From Nocardiopsis sp. TSRI0078 (GTDB lineage Bacteria > Actinomycetota > Actinomycetes > Streptosporangiales > Streptosporangiaceae): a stretch of DNA of 64,000 nucleotides. The stretch spans positions 124,001-188,000 of the forward strand of contig NZ_LWLB01000001.1 of NCBI RefSeq assembly GCF_001905145.1. Reading direction: 5' to 3'. Both the position numbers and the translations under genes were made by a program. Below the pieces are notes generated by a model, which worked only from the letters and a program-made list of their open reading frames with translations, did not search any database and was not told where the DNA came from. This document shows, piece after piece, positions 28,281 through 36,400 of the stretch (positions are counted from its first letter, which is position 1; each line of letters opens with the position of its first letter).

Positions 28281-28412
28281 ACCCGGTCTTGTCCGGGTCA
28301 AAGGTCTCGTCCGCCCCTGGTCAGGTCCTGTGGCCTGACCGGGCTCGCACGACCGGGCCGCGACGGCCAGGATGTCGATCGTACGCATTGGGGACTACTC
28401 CCCTTCGACGCA
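28281..28412 (-). ncRNA. yybP-ykoY manganese riboswitch
   Basis: On the minus strand the conserved AAGGGGAGTAG (28395-28405) opens the element and GAGACCTTTGACC (28296-28308), the L3 metal-binding side, closes it; between them are GTCGACAT-like, CTGGCC and CCGGTC pairing pieces. These are the two hallmarks of the yybP-ykoY class, which senses Mn2+. An ACCCGG/CCGGGT hairpin (28281-28298) overlaps the end of the second motif. Further down, CGGAAGG just before the GTG (28231-28237) can pair with CCTTCCG (28254-28260), hiding the ribosome site, so control is probably at translation initiation. Confidence 0.85.
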
Positions 28413-28495
28413 TCCGACTTTATGGGAGGACAGAAGGGGGATGCAATTCATGGCTTTACTGAATTCTTTTATCAGCCAGCCCTGCAAAAGAAGTT

Positions 28496-28527
28496 GGCTG
28501 CGCCCAACTCACAGGTTGGGCGCAGCC
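28496..28527 (-). terminator. Rho-independent terminator of murB
   Basis: A perfect 13-bp stem GGCTGCGCCCAAC/GTTGGGCGCAGCC (28496-28508 and 28515-28527) with a 6-base loop, followed on the minus strand by AACTTCTTTTG. It starts 10 bases past the murB stop. Confidence 0.9.
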
Positions 28528-28537
28528 GCGAAGAGGT

Positions 28538-29602
28538 TCAGAGCGCGACGCCGACCATCACCGGCTCGTTGACGAGGACGACCCCGAAGGCCTCCTCCAC
28601 ACCCGCGCGTACCTCGCGGGCCAGCTCCAGCAGGTCCTCGGTCGTGGCCCCGCCGGGGTTGGTCAACGCCAGGGTGTGCTTCCCGGAGATGCGGGCGGGC
28701 CCGCTCCCGTACCCCTTGCCGAACCCGGCCCGGTCGATCAGCCAGGCCGCGGACAGCTTGACGCCGCCCAGGCCGTCGGGGTGGCCGGGCACCTCCGCGT
28801 CGGCGCCCAGGCGGGCGGCGGCCCGCTCCCGCACGGCCGCGAACTCCTCTGCGGTGACCACCGGGTTGGTGAAGAAGGACCCCGCGCTGCGGGTGTCCGG
28901 GTCGTCGGGGTCCAGGACCATGCCCTTGCCCCTGCGCAGCCCCAGGACGGTCTCCCGCGCCCGCTCCAGCGGCACGCGGGCCCCCGCCTCGGTGCCCAGG
29001 GTGCGGGCCACCTCGGCGTAGGCGATCGGTCGGCTGAGCTTGGAGCGGTGCAGGGCGAAGGTCACCTCGCACACCACGTAGCGGTCGTCGCCCTTGAAGA
29101 CGCTGTCGCGGTAGGTGAAGCCGCACTCGGCGTTGGTCATCCGGCGCCGCTCGCCGGTGCGCCGGTCGTGGACGAGCACCTCGCGGATGGTCTGGCTGAC
29201 GTCCTGGCCGTAGGCACCCACGTTCTGGATGGGGGTGGAGCCGACCCGGCCGGGGATGCCCGACAGGAACTCCACGCCGCTCAGGCCCTCGGAGACGGCC
29301 CGCTCCACCAGGGGGTCCCACTCCACGCCGGCGTCGGCGCGCACCAGCACGACGGGCTCGCCCGTCTCGTCGGTGCCCGCCTCCTCGAAGGAGACCTCCC
29401 GGGAGTCCACCAGGACCACGGTCCCGGGGAATCCGGCGTCGGAGACCACGAGGTTGCTGCCGCCGCCCAGGACGAGGACGGGCTCGCCGGCGGCGTCGGC
29501 CGCGGCCACCGCGGCGACCAGGTCCTCGGTGGTGGCGGCCGCACGGAACTCCCTGGCCGGGCCGCCCAGGCGCAGGGTGGTGTACTCGGAGAGCGCGGTC
29601 AC
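28538..29602 (-). CDS. murB: UDP-N-acetylenolpyruvoylglucosamine reductase
   Basis: MurB reduces UDP-GlcNAc-enolpyruvate to UDP-MurNAc with NADPH and FAD, the second committed step of peptidoglycan synthesis. The 354-residue product has the FAD-binding LVLGGGSNLVVSD (near residue 45), SGIPGRVGSTPIQNVGAYGQ, the Tyr of TYRDSVFKG, the catalytic serine in RSAGSFFTNPVV, and the C-terminal glutamate region NEPVMVGVAL. Domain order and length are normal. It lies 3 bases after the MaoC gene, so likely in the same transcript as the two dehydratase genes. Confidence 0.96.
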   Translation of the reverse strand: MTALSEYTTLRLGGPAREFRAAATTEDLVAAVAAADAAGEPVLVLGGGSNLVVSDAGFPGTVVLVDSREVSFEEAGTDETGEPVVLVRADAGVEWDPLVERAVSEGLSGVEFLSGIPGRVGSTPIQNVGAYGQDVSQTIREVLVHDRRTGERRRMTNAECGFTYRDSVFKGDDRYVVCEVTFALHRSKLSRPIAYAEVARTLGTEAGARVPLERARETVLGLRRGKGMVLDPDDPDTRSAGSFFTNPVVTAEEFAAVRERAAARLGADAEVPGHPDGLGGVKLSAAWLIDRAGFGKGYGSGPARISGKHTLALTNPGGATTEDLLELAREVRAGVEEAFGVVLVNEPVMVGVAL

Positions 29603-29605
29603 GGC

Positions 29606-30034
29606 CTACCTCGCCAGGCGCACGGTGGCCTTGGACTGCGCCAGGACCTTGGCGCCGCCGGAGCGCGCGGTCAGCAGGACGTCGACGGTGCCGTCGCCGT
29701 TCTTGGCCCTGACCTTGCCCCCGACCGTGACCTCGGCGCCCTCGTCGTCGTCCGGGACCACCACGGGCGCGGAGAAGCGCACCGAGTAGTCGACGACGCA
29801 GCCCGGGTCGCCCGTCCAGTCGGTGAGCACCCGCGCGGCCTCGGCCATGGTGAACATGCCGTGCGCGATCACGTCGGGCAGGCCCACCGACTTGGCGAAG
29901 CGCTCGTTCCAGTGGATGGGGTTGAAGTCGCCCGAGGCCCCCGCGTAGCGGACCAGGTCCAGGCGGCGGACCGGGAAGGTCCGCTCGGGCAGCTTGGTGC
30001 CGACCTCGACGTCGGCGTGGCGCAGCCTGCTCAT
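29606..30034 (-). CDS. MaoC-family (R)-hydratase subunit, HadB-like
   Basis: Small hot-dog-fold dehydratase, 142 residues, carrying the active-site hydratase motif GDFNPIHWNERFAKSVGLPD followed by VIAHGMFTMAEA, with the catalytic Asp and His. By analogy with mycobacterial HadB it would dehydrate 3-hydroxyacyl-ACP in fatty-acid elongation, as the catalytic partner of the gene just upstream. The two overlap by 4 bases. This pair next to rpmG and murB is conserved in actinomycetes, including those without mycolic acids, so the substrate is not known. Confidence 0.88.
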   Translation of the reverse strand: MSRLRHADVEVGTKLPERTFPVRRLDLVRYAGASGDFNPIHWNERFAKSVGLPDVIAHGMFTMAEAARVLTDWTGDPGCVVDYSVRFSAPVVVPDDDEGAEVTVGGKVRAKNGDGTVDVLLTARSGGAKVLAQSKATVRLAR

Positions 30035-30480
30035 TCCTCTCCTCCCCGCACGACGAGCATCATCGTGGCGGTGACCACGTGCTCGCCGTCGGCGTCGTCG
30101 GCCACGGTCTCCAGGGTGAGCAGTTCGTTGCCGCCGAGGGCCTTGATGCCCGTGATGCGGGTGACACTGCTGAGGAGGTCGCCGGCGTGCAGCGGACGGC
30201 TGTAGTGGAAGCCCTGGTCGCCGTGCACGACCCGGGAGAAGTCCACTCCCAGTCCGGGGTCGGCGATGGCCTGGGCCGAGCCCGCCATGCCGAGGATCAC
30301 GGGGAAGGTGGGCGGGGCGATCACGTCGGGGTACCCGGCGTCTCGGGCCGCGGCCGGATCGACGTAGAACGGGTGGGGGTCGTTGACCGCCTCGGCGAAC
30401 TCCCGGATCTTGCCCCGGGTCACCTCGTAGGCCTCCGGCGCGGGATACTCCCGGCCGAGGTAGTCAGGGTTGATCGCCAC
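30031..30480 (-). CDS. MaoC-like dehydratase subunit, HadA/UPF0336-like
   Basis: The 149-residue product begins MAINPDYLGREYPAPEAYEV and matches the UPF0336/HadA pattern: KIREFAEAVNDPHPFYVD, then YPDVIAPPTFPVILGM and a hot-dog core GDQGFHYSRPLHAGD. It lacks the complete catalytic motif of its neighbour, as HadA does, and is expected to bind the acyl chain in a heterodimer with it. The 4-base overlap supports equimolar synthesis. A hairpin separates it from rpmG upstream. Confidence 0.87.
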   Translation of the reverse strand: MAINPDYLGREYPAPEAYEVTRGKIREFAEAVNDPHPFYVDPAAARDAGYPDVIAPPTFPVILGMAGSAQAIADPGLGVDFSRVVHGDQGFHYSRPLHAGDLLSSVTRITGIKALGGNELLTLETVADDADGEHVVTATMMLVVRGGEE

Positions 30481-30517
30481 GCTCTCTCCTGTCGTGAAGG
30501 GGCCCGGAAGACGCGAA

Positions 30518-30548
30518 CGGCCCGGTGAGCGGATCGCTCACCGGGCCG
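30518..30548 (-). terminator. Hairpin between rpmG and the dehydratase genes
   Basis: CGGCCCGGTGAGC (30518-30530) and GCTCACCGGGCCG (30536-30548) form a perfect 13-bp stem with loop GGATC. It lies 79 bases past the rpmG stop and 38 bases before the next start. Confidence 0.75.
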
Positions 30549-30626
30549 GAAGTTCACGGGAACCGCCTCTGCTCCGTCGCACTCGAGACGATCGCGCTCG
30601 TCAGGGCGCTCGTCATGAGACCGGGT

Positions 30627-30791
30627 CTAGCGGGTCTCGCGGTGCTCGTTGTGCTTGCGGCAGTTCGGGCAGAACTTCTTGATCGCGAGACGGTCGGGGG
30701 TGTTCCGACGGTTCTTGCGGGTGATGTAGTTCCGGTGATTGCACTCCTGGCAGGCCAGGGTGATCTTCGGCCTCACGTCTGTGGCAGCCAC
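30627..30791 (-). CDS. rpmG: 50S ribosomal protein L33, zinc-binding (C+) form
   Basis: The 54-residue product starts at GTG 30791: [20 protein letters not shown], then [12 protein letters not shown], and ends [17 protein letters not shown]. The two CxxC pairs (CQEC and CPNC) form a zinc ribbon, marking it as the C+ paralogue; many actinobacteria carry a second cysteine-free copy under Zur control, not seen in this window. AGGCACTC-type bases precede the start. It follows two tRNA genes, the usual actinobacterial arrangement. Confidence 0.97.
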   Translation of the reverse strand: MAATDVRPKITLACQECNHRNYITRKNRRNTPDRLAIKKFCPNCRKHNEHRETR

Positions 30792-30836
30792 TTCGGAGTG
30801 CCTTTCTCGCTGGAGACAGTACTAAGCGCCCGCGAC

Positions 30837-30864
30837 GACCCCTGAGCCATGAGCCTCAGGGGTC
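30837..30864 (-). terminator. Hairpin between tRNA-Met and rpmG
   Basis: GACCCCTGAG (30837-30846) pairs with CTCAGGGGTC (30855-30864) around an 8-base loop, 6 bases beyond the encoded CCA of tRNA-Met. Confidence 0.65.
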
Positions 30865-30870
30865 AGCGGG

Positions 30871-30946
30871 TGGTAGCGGGGGCCGGACTTGAACCGACGA
30901 CACAGCGATTATGAGCCGCTTGCTCTACCGACTGAGCTACCCCGCC
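30871..30946 (-). tRNA. tRNA-Met (CAT)
   Basis: Minus-strand cloverleaf with acceptor GGCGGGG, D-arm GCTCAGTCGGTAGAGC, anticodon loop CTCATAA (CAT), T-arm TCGGTTCAAGTCCGG-type, and encoded CCA. The paired first base (GGCGGGG with CCCCGCT) fits an elongator rather than an initiator tRNA. Confidence 0.94.
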
Positions 30947-31044
30947 CCGATCAGCGGGAACCGCCCCCTGCGGGGCCTTCCCGGTACAGACCGGCAGATC
31001 CTCCGCCGGCCACCCACCTGCGTGGACCGGACCTCGTCAAGTGG

Positions 31045-31120
31045 TGGAGCCCCTTTACGGAATCGAACCGTAGACCTTCTCCTTACCATGGAGACGCTCT
31101 GCCGACTGAGCTAAAGGGGC
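31045..31120 (-). tRNA. tRNA-Thr (GGT)
   Basis: Minus-strand cloverleaf: acceptor GCCCCTT/AAGGGGC, D-arm GCTCAGTCGGCAGAGC, anticodon stem TCTCC/GGAGA with loop ATGGTAA (anticodon GGT), T-arm GGTTCGATTCC, and encoded CCA. It is 98 bases upstream of tRNA-Met and likely shares its transcript. Confidence 0.95.
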
Positions 31121-31296
31121 GCGCTGTTGGGGCTTCCTTGTCGTCCGCCCCGGGGGGCGTTGCCCCCTTGCGCTGGTCATGACTATACAGGGATTCGGGG
31201 GTGCTCTGCCAAATCGAATGCCCCGCGCCCGCCTCCTGAGGACGAAACCCCTGCTCACAGGCCTTTTCACGAAAGCGATGCGACTCAGGATGTGAC

Positions 31297-33336
31297 TCAG
31301 ACCGCTCCGTCGGAGACCCACACGTTGGACATGGCGTCCCGGTTGATCGTGCGGATGTCCGCCGGCAGGCCCAGCCTGCGCAGGGCGTCGGACAGGCGGG
31401 TGTCGTGGGTGAACACGATCAGCTGCCGGTGTCTGCCCACCTCGGCCAGTACCGAGGACAGGCCCTCCACCGTCTCGGTGTCCATCGCCTGGACCGGGTC
31501 GTCCAGCACCAGGAAGCCGAACGGGTTGCCCTCCACCAACGTACGCGGCAGGCAGATGGACAGCGCCAGGGCCTGGAACTCGCCCTGGCTCAGCAGCCCG
31601 GGCGCGCTGGTCTGGTCCTCGACGCCGTCGACGGACACGTCCACCTCGACCCTGCGGCGGGCGCCCCGCCCGGTCAGGCGCATGCCCTGGAGGTCGATGT
31701 GGCGCTCCTGGCGCAGCCGGTACCAGACCTGCTCGGCCTGTGCGGCGACCGGGCCGAGCCGCTCCGCCCGCAGGATCCGCGCCTGCTCCGACAGCCAGTT
31801 CAGCGCGGCCTCGGCCGCGTTCAGGGTGTCCCGCGCCGCGATGGCGTCCTGAGCGTCGTCCAGCCAGCCCGAGAGCTGCCCGGCCAGCTCCGCCCAGCCG
31901 CCCGTGGGATCCTCCAGGCGCTCGCTGGCGTCGCGGCGGGCACTCACGGCGGCCGCCCGCAGCTTGCGGCCGACCACCTCGATGTGCTCGGCCAGCTCTC
32001 CCAGGTCGGTGATGTCCGCGCCGGACTCCCACAGCGCCCAGACCTGGCCCAGCTCGCTCTCCGGCGGCAGCCAGCCCGGTGCCGGCGACATCAGGAAGCG
32101 GGCCTGGTCCCGGGCCGCCTCGGCGCGCTCGTAGGCGGCCGCGACGACGGCCGCCTGCGGCCGCAGCACCCGCAGCTGGGCGTTGGCCCGGCGCGCCCAG
32201 TCGGCTCCCAGGGGCGCGGAGCACGTGGGGCACTCGGTGTCCGTGGGATGGCGCTGGTGGTGTTCGAGGGCCTGCTCCAGGAGCCGGACCACCCCGTGGG
32301 CGCGGTCGCCCTTGCTGCCCGCGGCCATGGCGAGCTCCATGGCCGCGCCCCGCAGCTCGTTGACCACGTCGGACATCACCGTCCGCTCGGGCACCGCCAG
32401 CCGCCGCAGGCGGCGCAGGACCACGTGCAGCTCGGGGTCGCTGGGCCCGTCGTCGGCGGCGATCCTGCGCAGGGCGTCCATGTCGAAGTAGGAGGCCGTC
32501 AGGAGGCGCACGGCCTCGGCGGCCCGGGGGTCGCCGGACTCCCGGAGCGCGTCGAGCAGATAGCGCAGCTCCCGTGAGGGCCGGTCGCGGCGCTTGACGA
32601 GCCCGTCGCACACCTTGGCCAGGCGGCGCTCGGCCTCGGCCAGACTGCTCAGCCCCAGCAGGGAGGTCAGCGTGTCGTACAGCTCGGCGGAGCGTCCGCT
32701 CACCGTGCGGCCGAGCTCGTCGTAGGACAGGAAGGGCCGGTAGCGCACGAGGTTCTCGCCCCACTCCAGCGTCCGGAGCGGCGAGACCTCCCCGTCCGGA
32801 TGGACGACCTCGCCCCGCGCGGAGCGGACACTGTCGCCCGTCCACCTGCGGCTGATCCGGGTGGATCCCTGGTCCCCGGCGATGCGGATGTCCACGGACG
32901 CCTCGGTGCGCTCGTCGTAGTGCAGGTTGCGCCAGCCGTCGCGCCAGCCGGTGGGCATGGCGTCCCACCGGGGGTTGCGCCCGGTGAGGGCGGCCTCGGC
33001 GGCCTCGGCGAAGCTCGACTTGCCCGAGCCGTTGCGGCCCACGATCACGGTGAGGCCGGGGCCGGCCCCGAAGGTGAGCTCGGCCGGGCGGCCGATGCCC
33101 CGGAAGCCCTGGACCCTGATGCCCGTCAGGTAGGCCCGGCGGATCCTGCTCGCGGTCCCCGGTTCCGGCTCCGGCTCGGGCTCCGGCAGCTGCTCGCCCT
33201 TCAGGCGGGCCGCGAGCGCGTCCTCGCCCCACAGGGCCGCGGTGACCCAGGAGCGGACCTCGCGGGGGAGCCCGGAGCGCGCCAGAGCGTCCAGGAGTGC
33301 CCTCCCACCCTCGAACGTCTCGGGTACCCGAGTCAC
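31297..33336 (-). CDS. Rad50/SbcC-like ATPase with CxxC hook, next to the Wadjet-like genes
   Basis: Function not known. The 679-residue product (GTG start) has an N-terminal helical part of 50 residues, a PEPEPEPEP linker, then an SMC/Rad50-type ATPase head: Walker A GRNGSGKSS (100-108), and near the C-terminus the ABC signature LSQGEFQAL (582-590), Walker B FLVLDD (608-613) and H-loop THD (643-645). Between them are helical stretches rich in Ala, Arg, Glu and Leu around CPTC (369-372), which looks like a Rad50 zinc hook on short coiled coils. It starts 116 bases after the JetC-like gene and points the same way, where a JetD nuclease gene would be expected, but it has no TOPRIM/DUF2399 features. 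Likely a DNA-end or DNA-loop ATPase in defence or repair. Confidence 0.8.
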   Translation of the reverse strand: MTRVPETFEGGRALLDALARSGLPREVRSWVTAALWGEDALAARLKGEQLPEPEPEPEPGTASRIRRAYLTGIRVQGFRGIGRPAELTFGAGPGLTVIVGRNGSGKSSFAEAAEAALTGRNPRWDAMPTGWRDGWRNLHYDERTEASVDIRIAGDQGSTRISRRWTGDSVRSARGEVVHPDGEVSPLRTLEWGENLVRYRPFLSYDELGRTVSGRSAELYDTLTSLLGLSSLAEAERRLAKVCDGLVKRRDRPSRELRYLLDALRESGDPRAAEAVRLLTASYFDMDALRRIAADDGPSDPELHVVLRRLRRLAVPERTVMSDVVNELRGAAMELAMAAGSKGDRAHGVVRLLEQALEHHQRHPTDTECPTCSAPLGADWARRANAQLRVLRPQAAVVAAAYERAEAARDQARFLMSPAPGWLPPESELGQVWALWESGADITDLGELAEHIEVVGRKLRAAAVSARRDASERLEDPTGGWAELAGQLSGWLDDAQDAIAARDTLNAAEAALNWLSEQARILRAERLGPVAAQAEQVWYRLRQERHIDLQGMRLTGRGARRRVEVDVSVDGVEDQTSAPGLLSQGEFQALALSICLPRTLVEGNPFGFLVLDDPVQAMDTETVEGLSSVLAEVGRHRQLIVFTHDTRLSDALRRLGLPADIRTINRDAMSNVWVSDGAV

Positions 33337-33452
33337 CTACGCCACCCCGCTCCTGTGTCGTTCCTGCACAAGCAGACTAGGACAGGCCGGGAGGAAGCGC
33401 TCGCCGAACACCCGCCCCTTCCACGGTCGGGCCCTCCCCACTGGGGAGCTCC

Positions 33453-36400
33453 CTACACACCGACGAGGCGTCTCCTGCTCCCGTCCCATGTGAAGTGCAG
33501 GGTCGCGATGCCCGGCACGTTCGGGTCCCTCAGGCACTCGTAGATGTTCAGGCTCGGCACGCTGGCGAAGCACCCCCACACCCGTTCCGACGTCAGGACG
33601 AAGTCCAGGTCCAGCTCCACCAGCAGGCCGAGCAGGCGCCCGTGCGTGGGTTCGTCGACCTTGGCGAAGGCGTCGTCGAGCAGGATCAGCCTCGGAGCCC
33701 ACGGCACGCGCGCGGCCAGGGCGTCGAAGTGCGCGGCGGCGGCCGCGAACAGCACCAGGTAGGCGACCACCCTCTGCTCGCCCTGGCTGAGCGCCGTGCG
33801 GTGCCCCAGGCGCCGCTCGTCGCCCGCGGCGTCGGTCACGTACACGGTGAAGGTGAACCAGGACCGGTAGTCCAGCGCGGCGCGCAGCTGCGCGCCGCCC
33901 GTGGCGGTGGGGTCCAGGCGGCGGATCGCCTCGATGCAGCGCCGCAGCGCGTCCCGCAGCCGCGTGGTCTGCACACGGGTGCGCTCCTCGGCGGGCGTGG
34001 CCAGGAGCGGCACGACCGCCTCCACGTCCGCGCCCGCGTCGGGGGCCAGCCGCCAGTCCAGGCGCACGCCGAGCCCGGCCGAGGTGGTGACGTCCTTGAG
34101 GACGTCGTTCATCGTCGCGATGAGGGCCCGGGCCTCGTCGATCTGGCGGGCCAGGTGGCCGGCCAGCTCGCCCAGCAGGTGCCGTTCGAAGGCCTCCTCC
34201 TCGGCGACCGCGACGACCTCCTCCGCCTTGGTGACGGCGGCCGCGACCCTCTCGGCGTAGGCGGTGACGTCGTGGGCGCCCTCCTCGTCGTGCACGGTGA
34301 GGCGCTTGATGCCCCGGGGCTCGCTCATCTCGGTGCGGATCTGCGCCCAGCCCGACGACGCGAGCAGGCGGTCGAGGTCCTCGCGGCTGCCCAGGATGGC
34401 GCTGTCGTCGACCTCGGCCTCCGGGGCGGTGAGCCCCTCCTCCACCTGGTCGACGAAGGCCTCCAGCAGGGCGAGGCGGACGTCGGGGCCGGGAGGGGCC
34501 GCCTCGCCGCGGGCGGCGAGGTAGGCGGCCAGGGGGGCCTCCTGCCCGTCGCGCGGCTCCAGGCCGGCGGCGCGCAGCAGCACCTCGTCGGGGACGTCGG
34601 CGCCGTCCGCGTCCTCCGTGGTGACCGCCGAGACCAGCCTGTCCCCCGCCGCGAGCGCGCGGAGCACCTGTTCGCCCCTCTCCCGCTCCGCCACGGCCAG
34701 GCGCGCCTCGGCGCTGATGCGCTCGTCGCGTGCCCGCTGGGCACCGCGTTCGAGTTCGGGCAGCCGCTGGGCGGCCTCCTCGGCCCTGGCCCTCACCTGC
34801 TCGCGCGCGGAGTCGAGCTGCTCGGGGGCCACACCCCGCGCCCGGTCGCCGAGCTCGATCTGGCGGCGGACGGTGATCATGTCGTCGATGGCCGCGGCGC
34901 GGGCGTCCTCGGCCAGTACCCGGTCGGCCCGCGCGGCCCGCCACGCGGCGACGTGGCGCTCGTGGTCGGCCAGTTCCCAGGCCAGGACGTCCAGGTCCCG
35001 CAGCGCCGAGGCGATGAGCACGCGCAGGTGGTCGAGGGCGCGCAGGGCGCTGTCCAGCTCGGCGCGCGTGGTGGGCAGGTCCCGCTCCCACGGGGAGCCC
35101 TCCGCCTCCTCGGCGCCGCCCACCGCGGCGGAGGCGCGCAGCCTCGCGCGGATGTCGAGCAGCTCGGACCGGCAGGACTCCGCGGCGGCGCGTGCGACGT
35201 CGTGCGCGCGCCGGGCGGCGGCCACGTCCTCGCGGGCGACCTCCAGCGTGGCCCAGGCACTGATCAGCGGCGCGGGATCGGGCAGGTCGCGGGAGACCTC
35301 CAGGAGCTCGGCGTAGGAGTGCTCGACCGCCCAGCGGCGTTCGCCCGCCTCGGCGAGCAGGGCCTCGGCGATCGCCATCCGGCGGTCGGTATTGGCCGAC
35401 TTCCGGTCGCGGGCGCGCTTGCGGGCGGCCTCGCCGATGTACTCGGGTTCGCTCTTGTGGTGGGCTCCGGAGGCGACGCCCAGGCGCCAGCTCCCGGAGA
35501 GGGACACGGCGCTGGACAGGACGACGGTGCCCTGGCTGTCCCGGCGGTGCCTGGGCTCGGCGTCCGGGGAGCCGTGTCCGTCCCTGCGGTGCCTGGCGTC
35601 GTTGTCTCCGTCCTCTCCCCTGGCGCGCTCCATCTCCGCGTCCGAGTACAGCGCCACGGAGGACAGCAGGGCCCGCAGGCCGTCCTGGTCGACCGCGCGG
35701 CCGGGCCCGGAGGCGGGGACGGCGGCCGGCACGAGGACGTCGAGCAGCGTCCGTCCCCTGAACGGCCTCGACAGCGCCGGCACGGGCACCGGGGAGACCA
35801 TCAGGTCCCGCGTCGTCGGGTCGTGGAGGGTGCCGTCGGCGCGCACCCACCCGGCCAGCAGCCCGCTGGCCTCCAGCGCCGCCTCCAGTCCGGCCTGCTC
35901 ACGCGTGCTGAGCCCCTCGGCGAAGTCGACGGCCTCGTACAGCGGGACGCCGTCCCCGGCGGGGCGCGGGTGGGTGGCCCAGGCCGGGCGCTCGGGGGCG
36001 TGCTCGGTGTTCCTCGCCTTGCGGTCCGCCAGCTCGGCGAGCTCGTCGGAGAGCTGGCCCTCCTCCCCCACCGCCACGTCCCGGCGGGCGCGCAGCTCCT
36101 CCAGCAGGGGGTCCACGGCCGCGTAGGCGAGGCGGGCGACCGTGGCGGGCACGTTCGGGTCCAGGACGCGCAGGGAGTCGTTGATGGGCAGTTCGACACT
36201 GCCCTCCAGTTCGTGGATGGCCTCGCCCAGGGCGTGCGCGTGGCTGGAGTCGCGCAGCCGCGCGGCCCAGGCCCGGACGCCCTCCGCGTAGGCGGCGCTC
36301 TCCCGGCGCACCCCGCCGACGGCGTCCTGCTCGCGCGTGTGGGCCTGTTCGAGCGCGGCGTCGGCGCCCTCGGCCTCGCTCGTCAGGGCGACCAGGCGGC

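Noticed and set aside
31297..33336. The gene after jetC as JetD
   Set aside because: It has ABC-type ATPase motifs and a CxxC hook, none of the TOPRIM/DUF2399 features.
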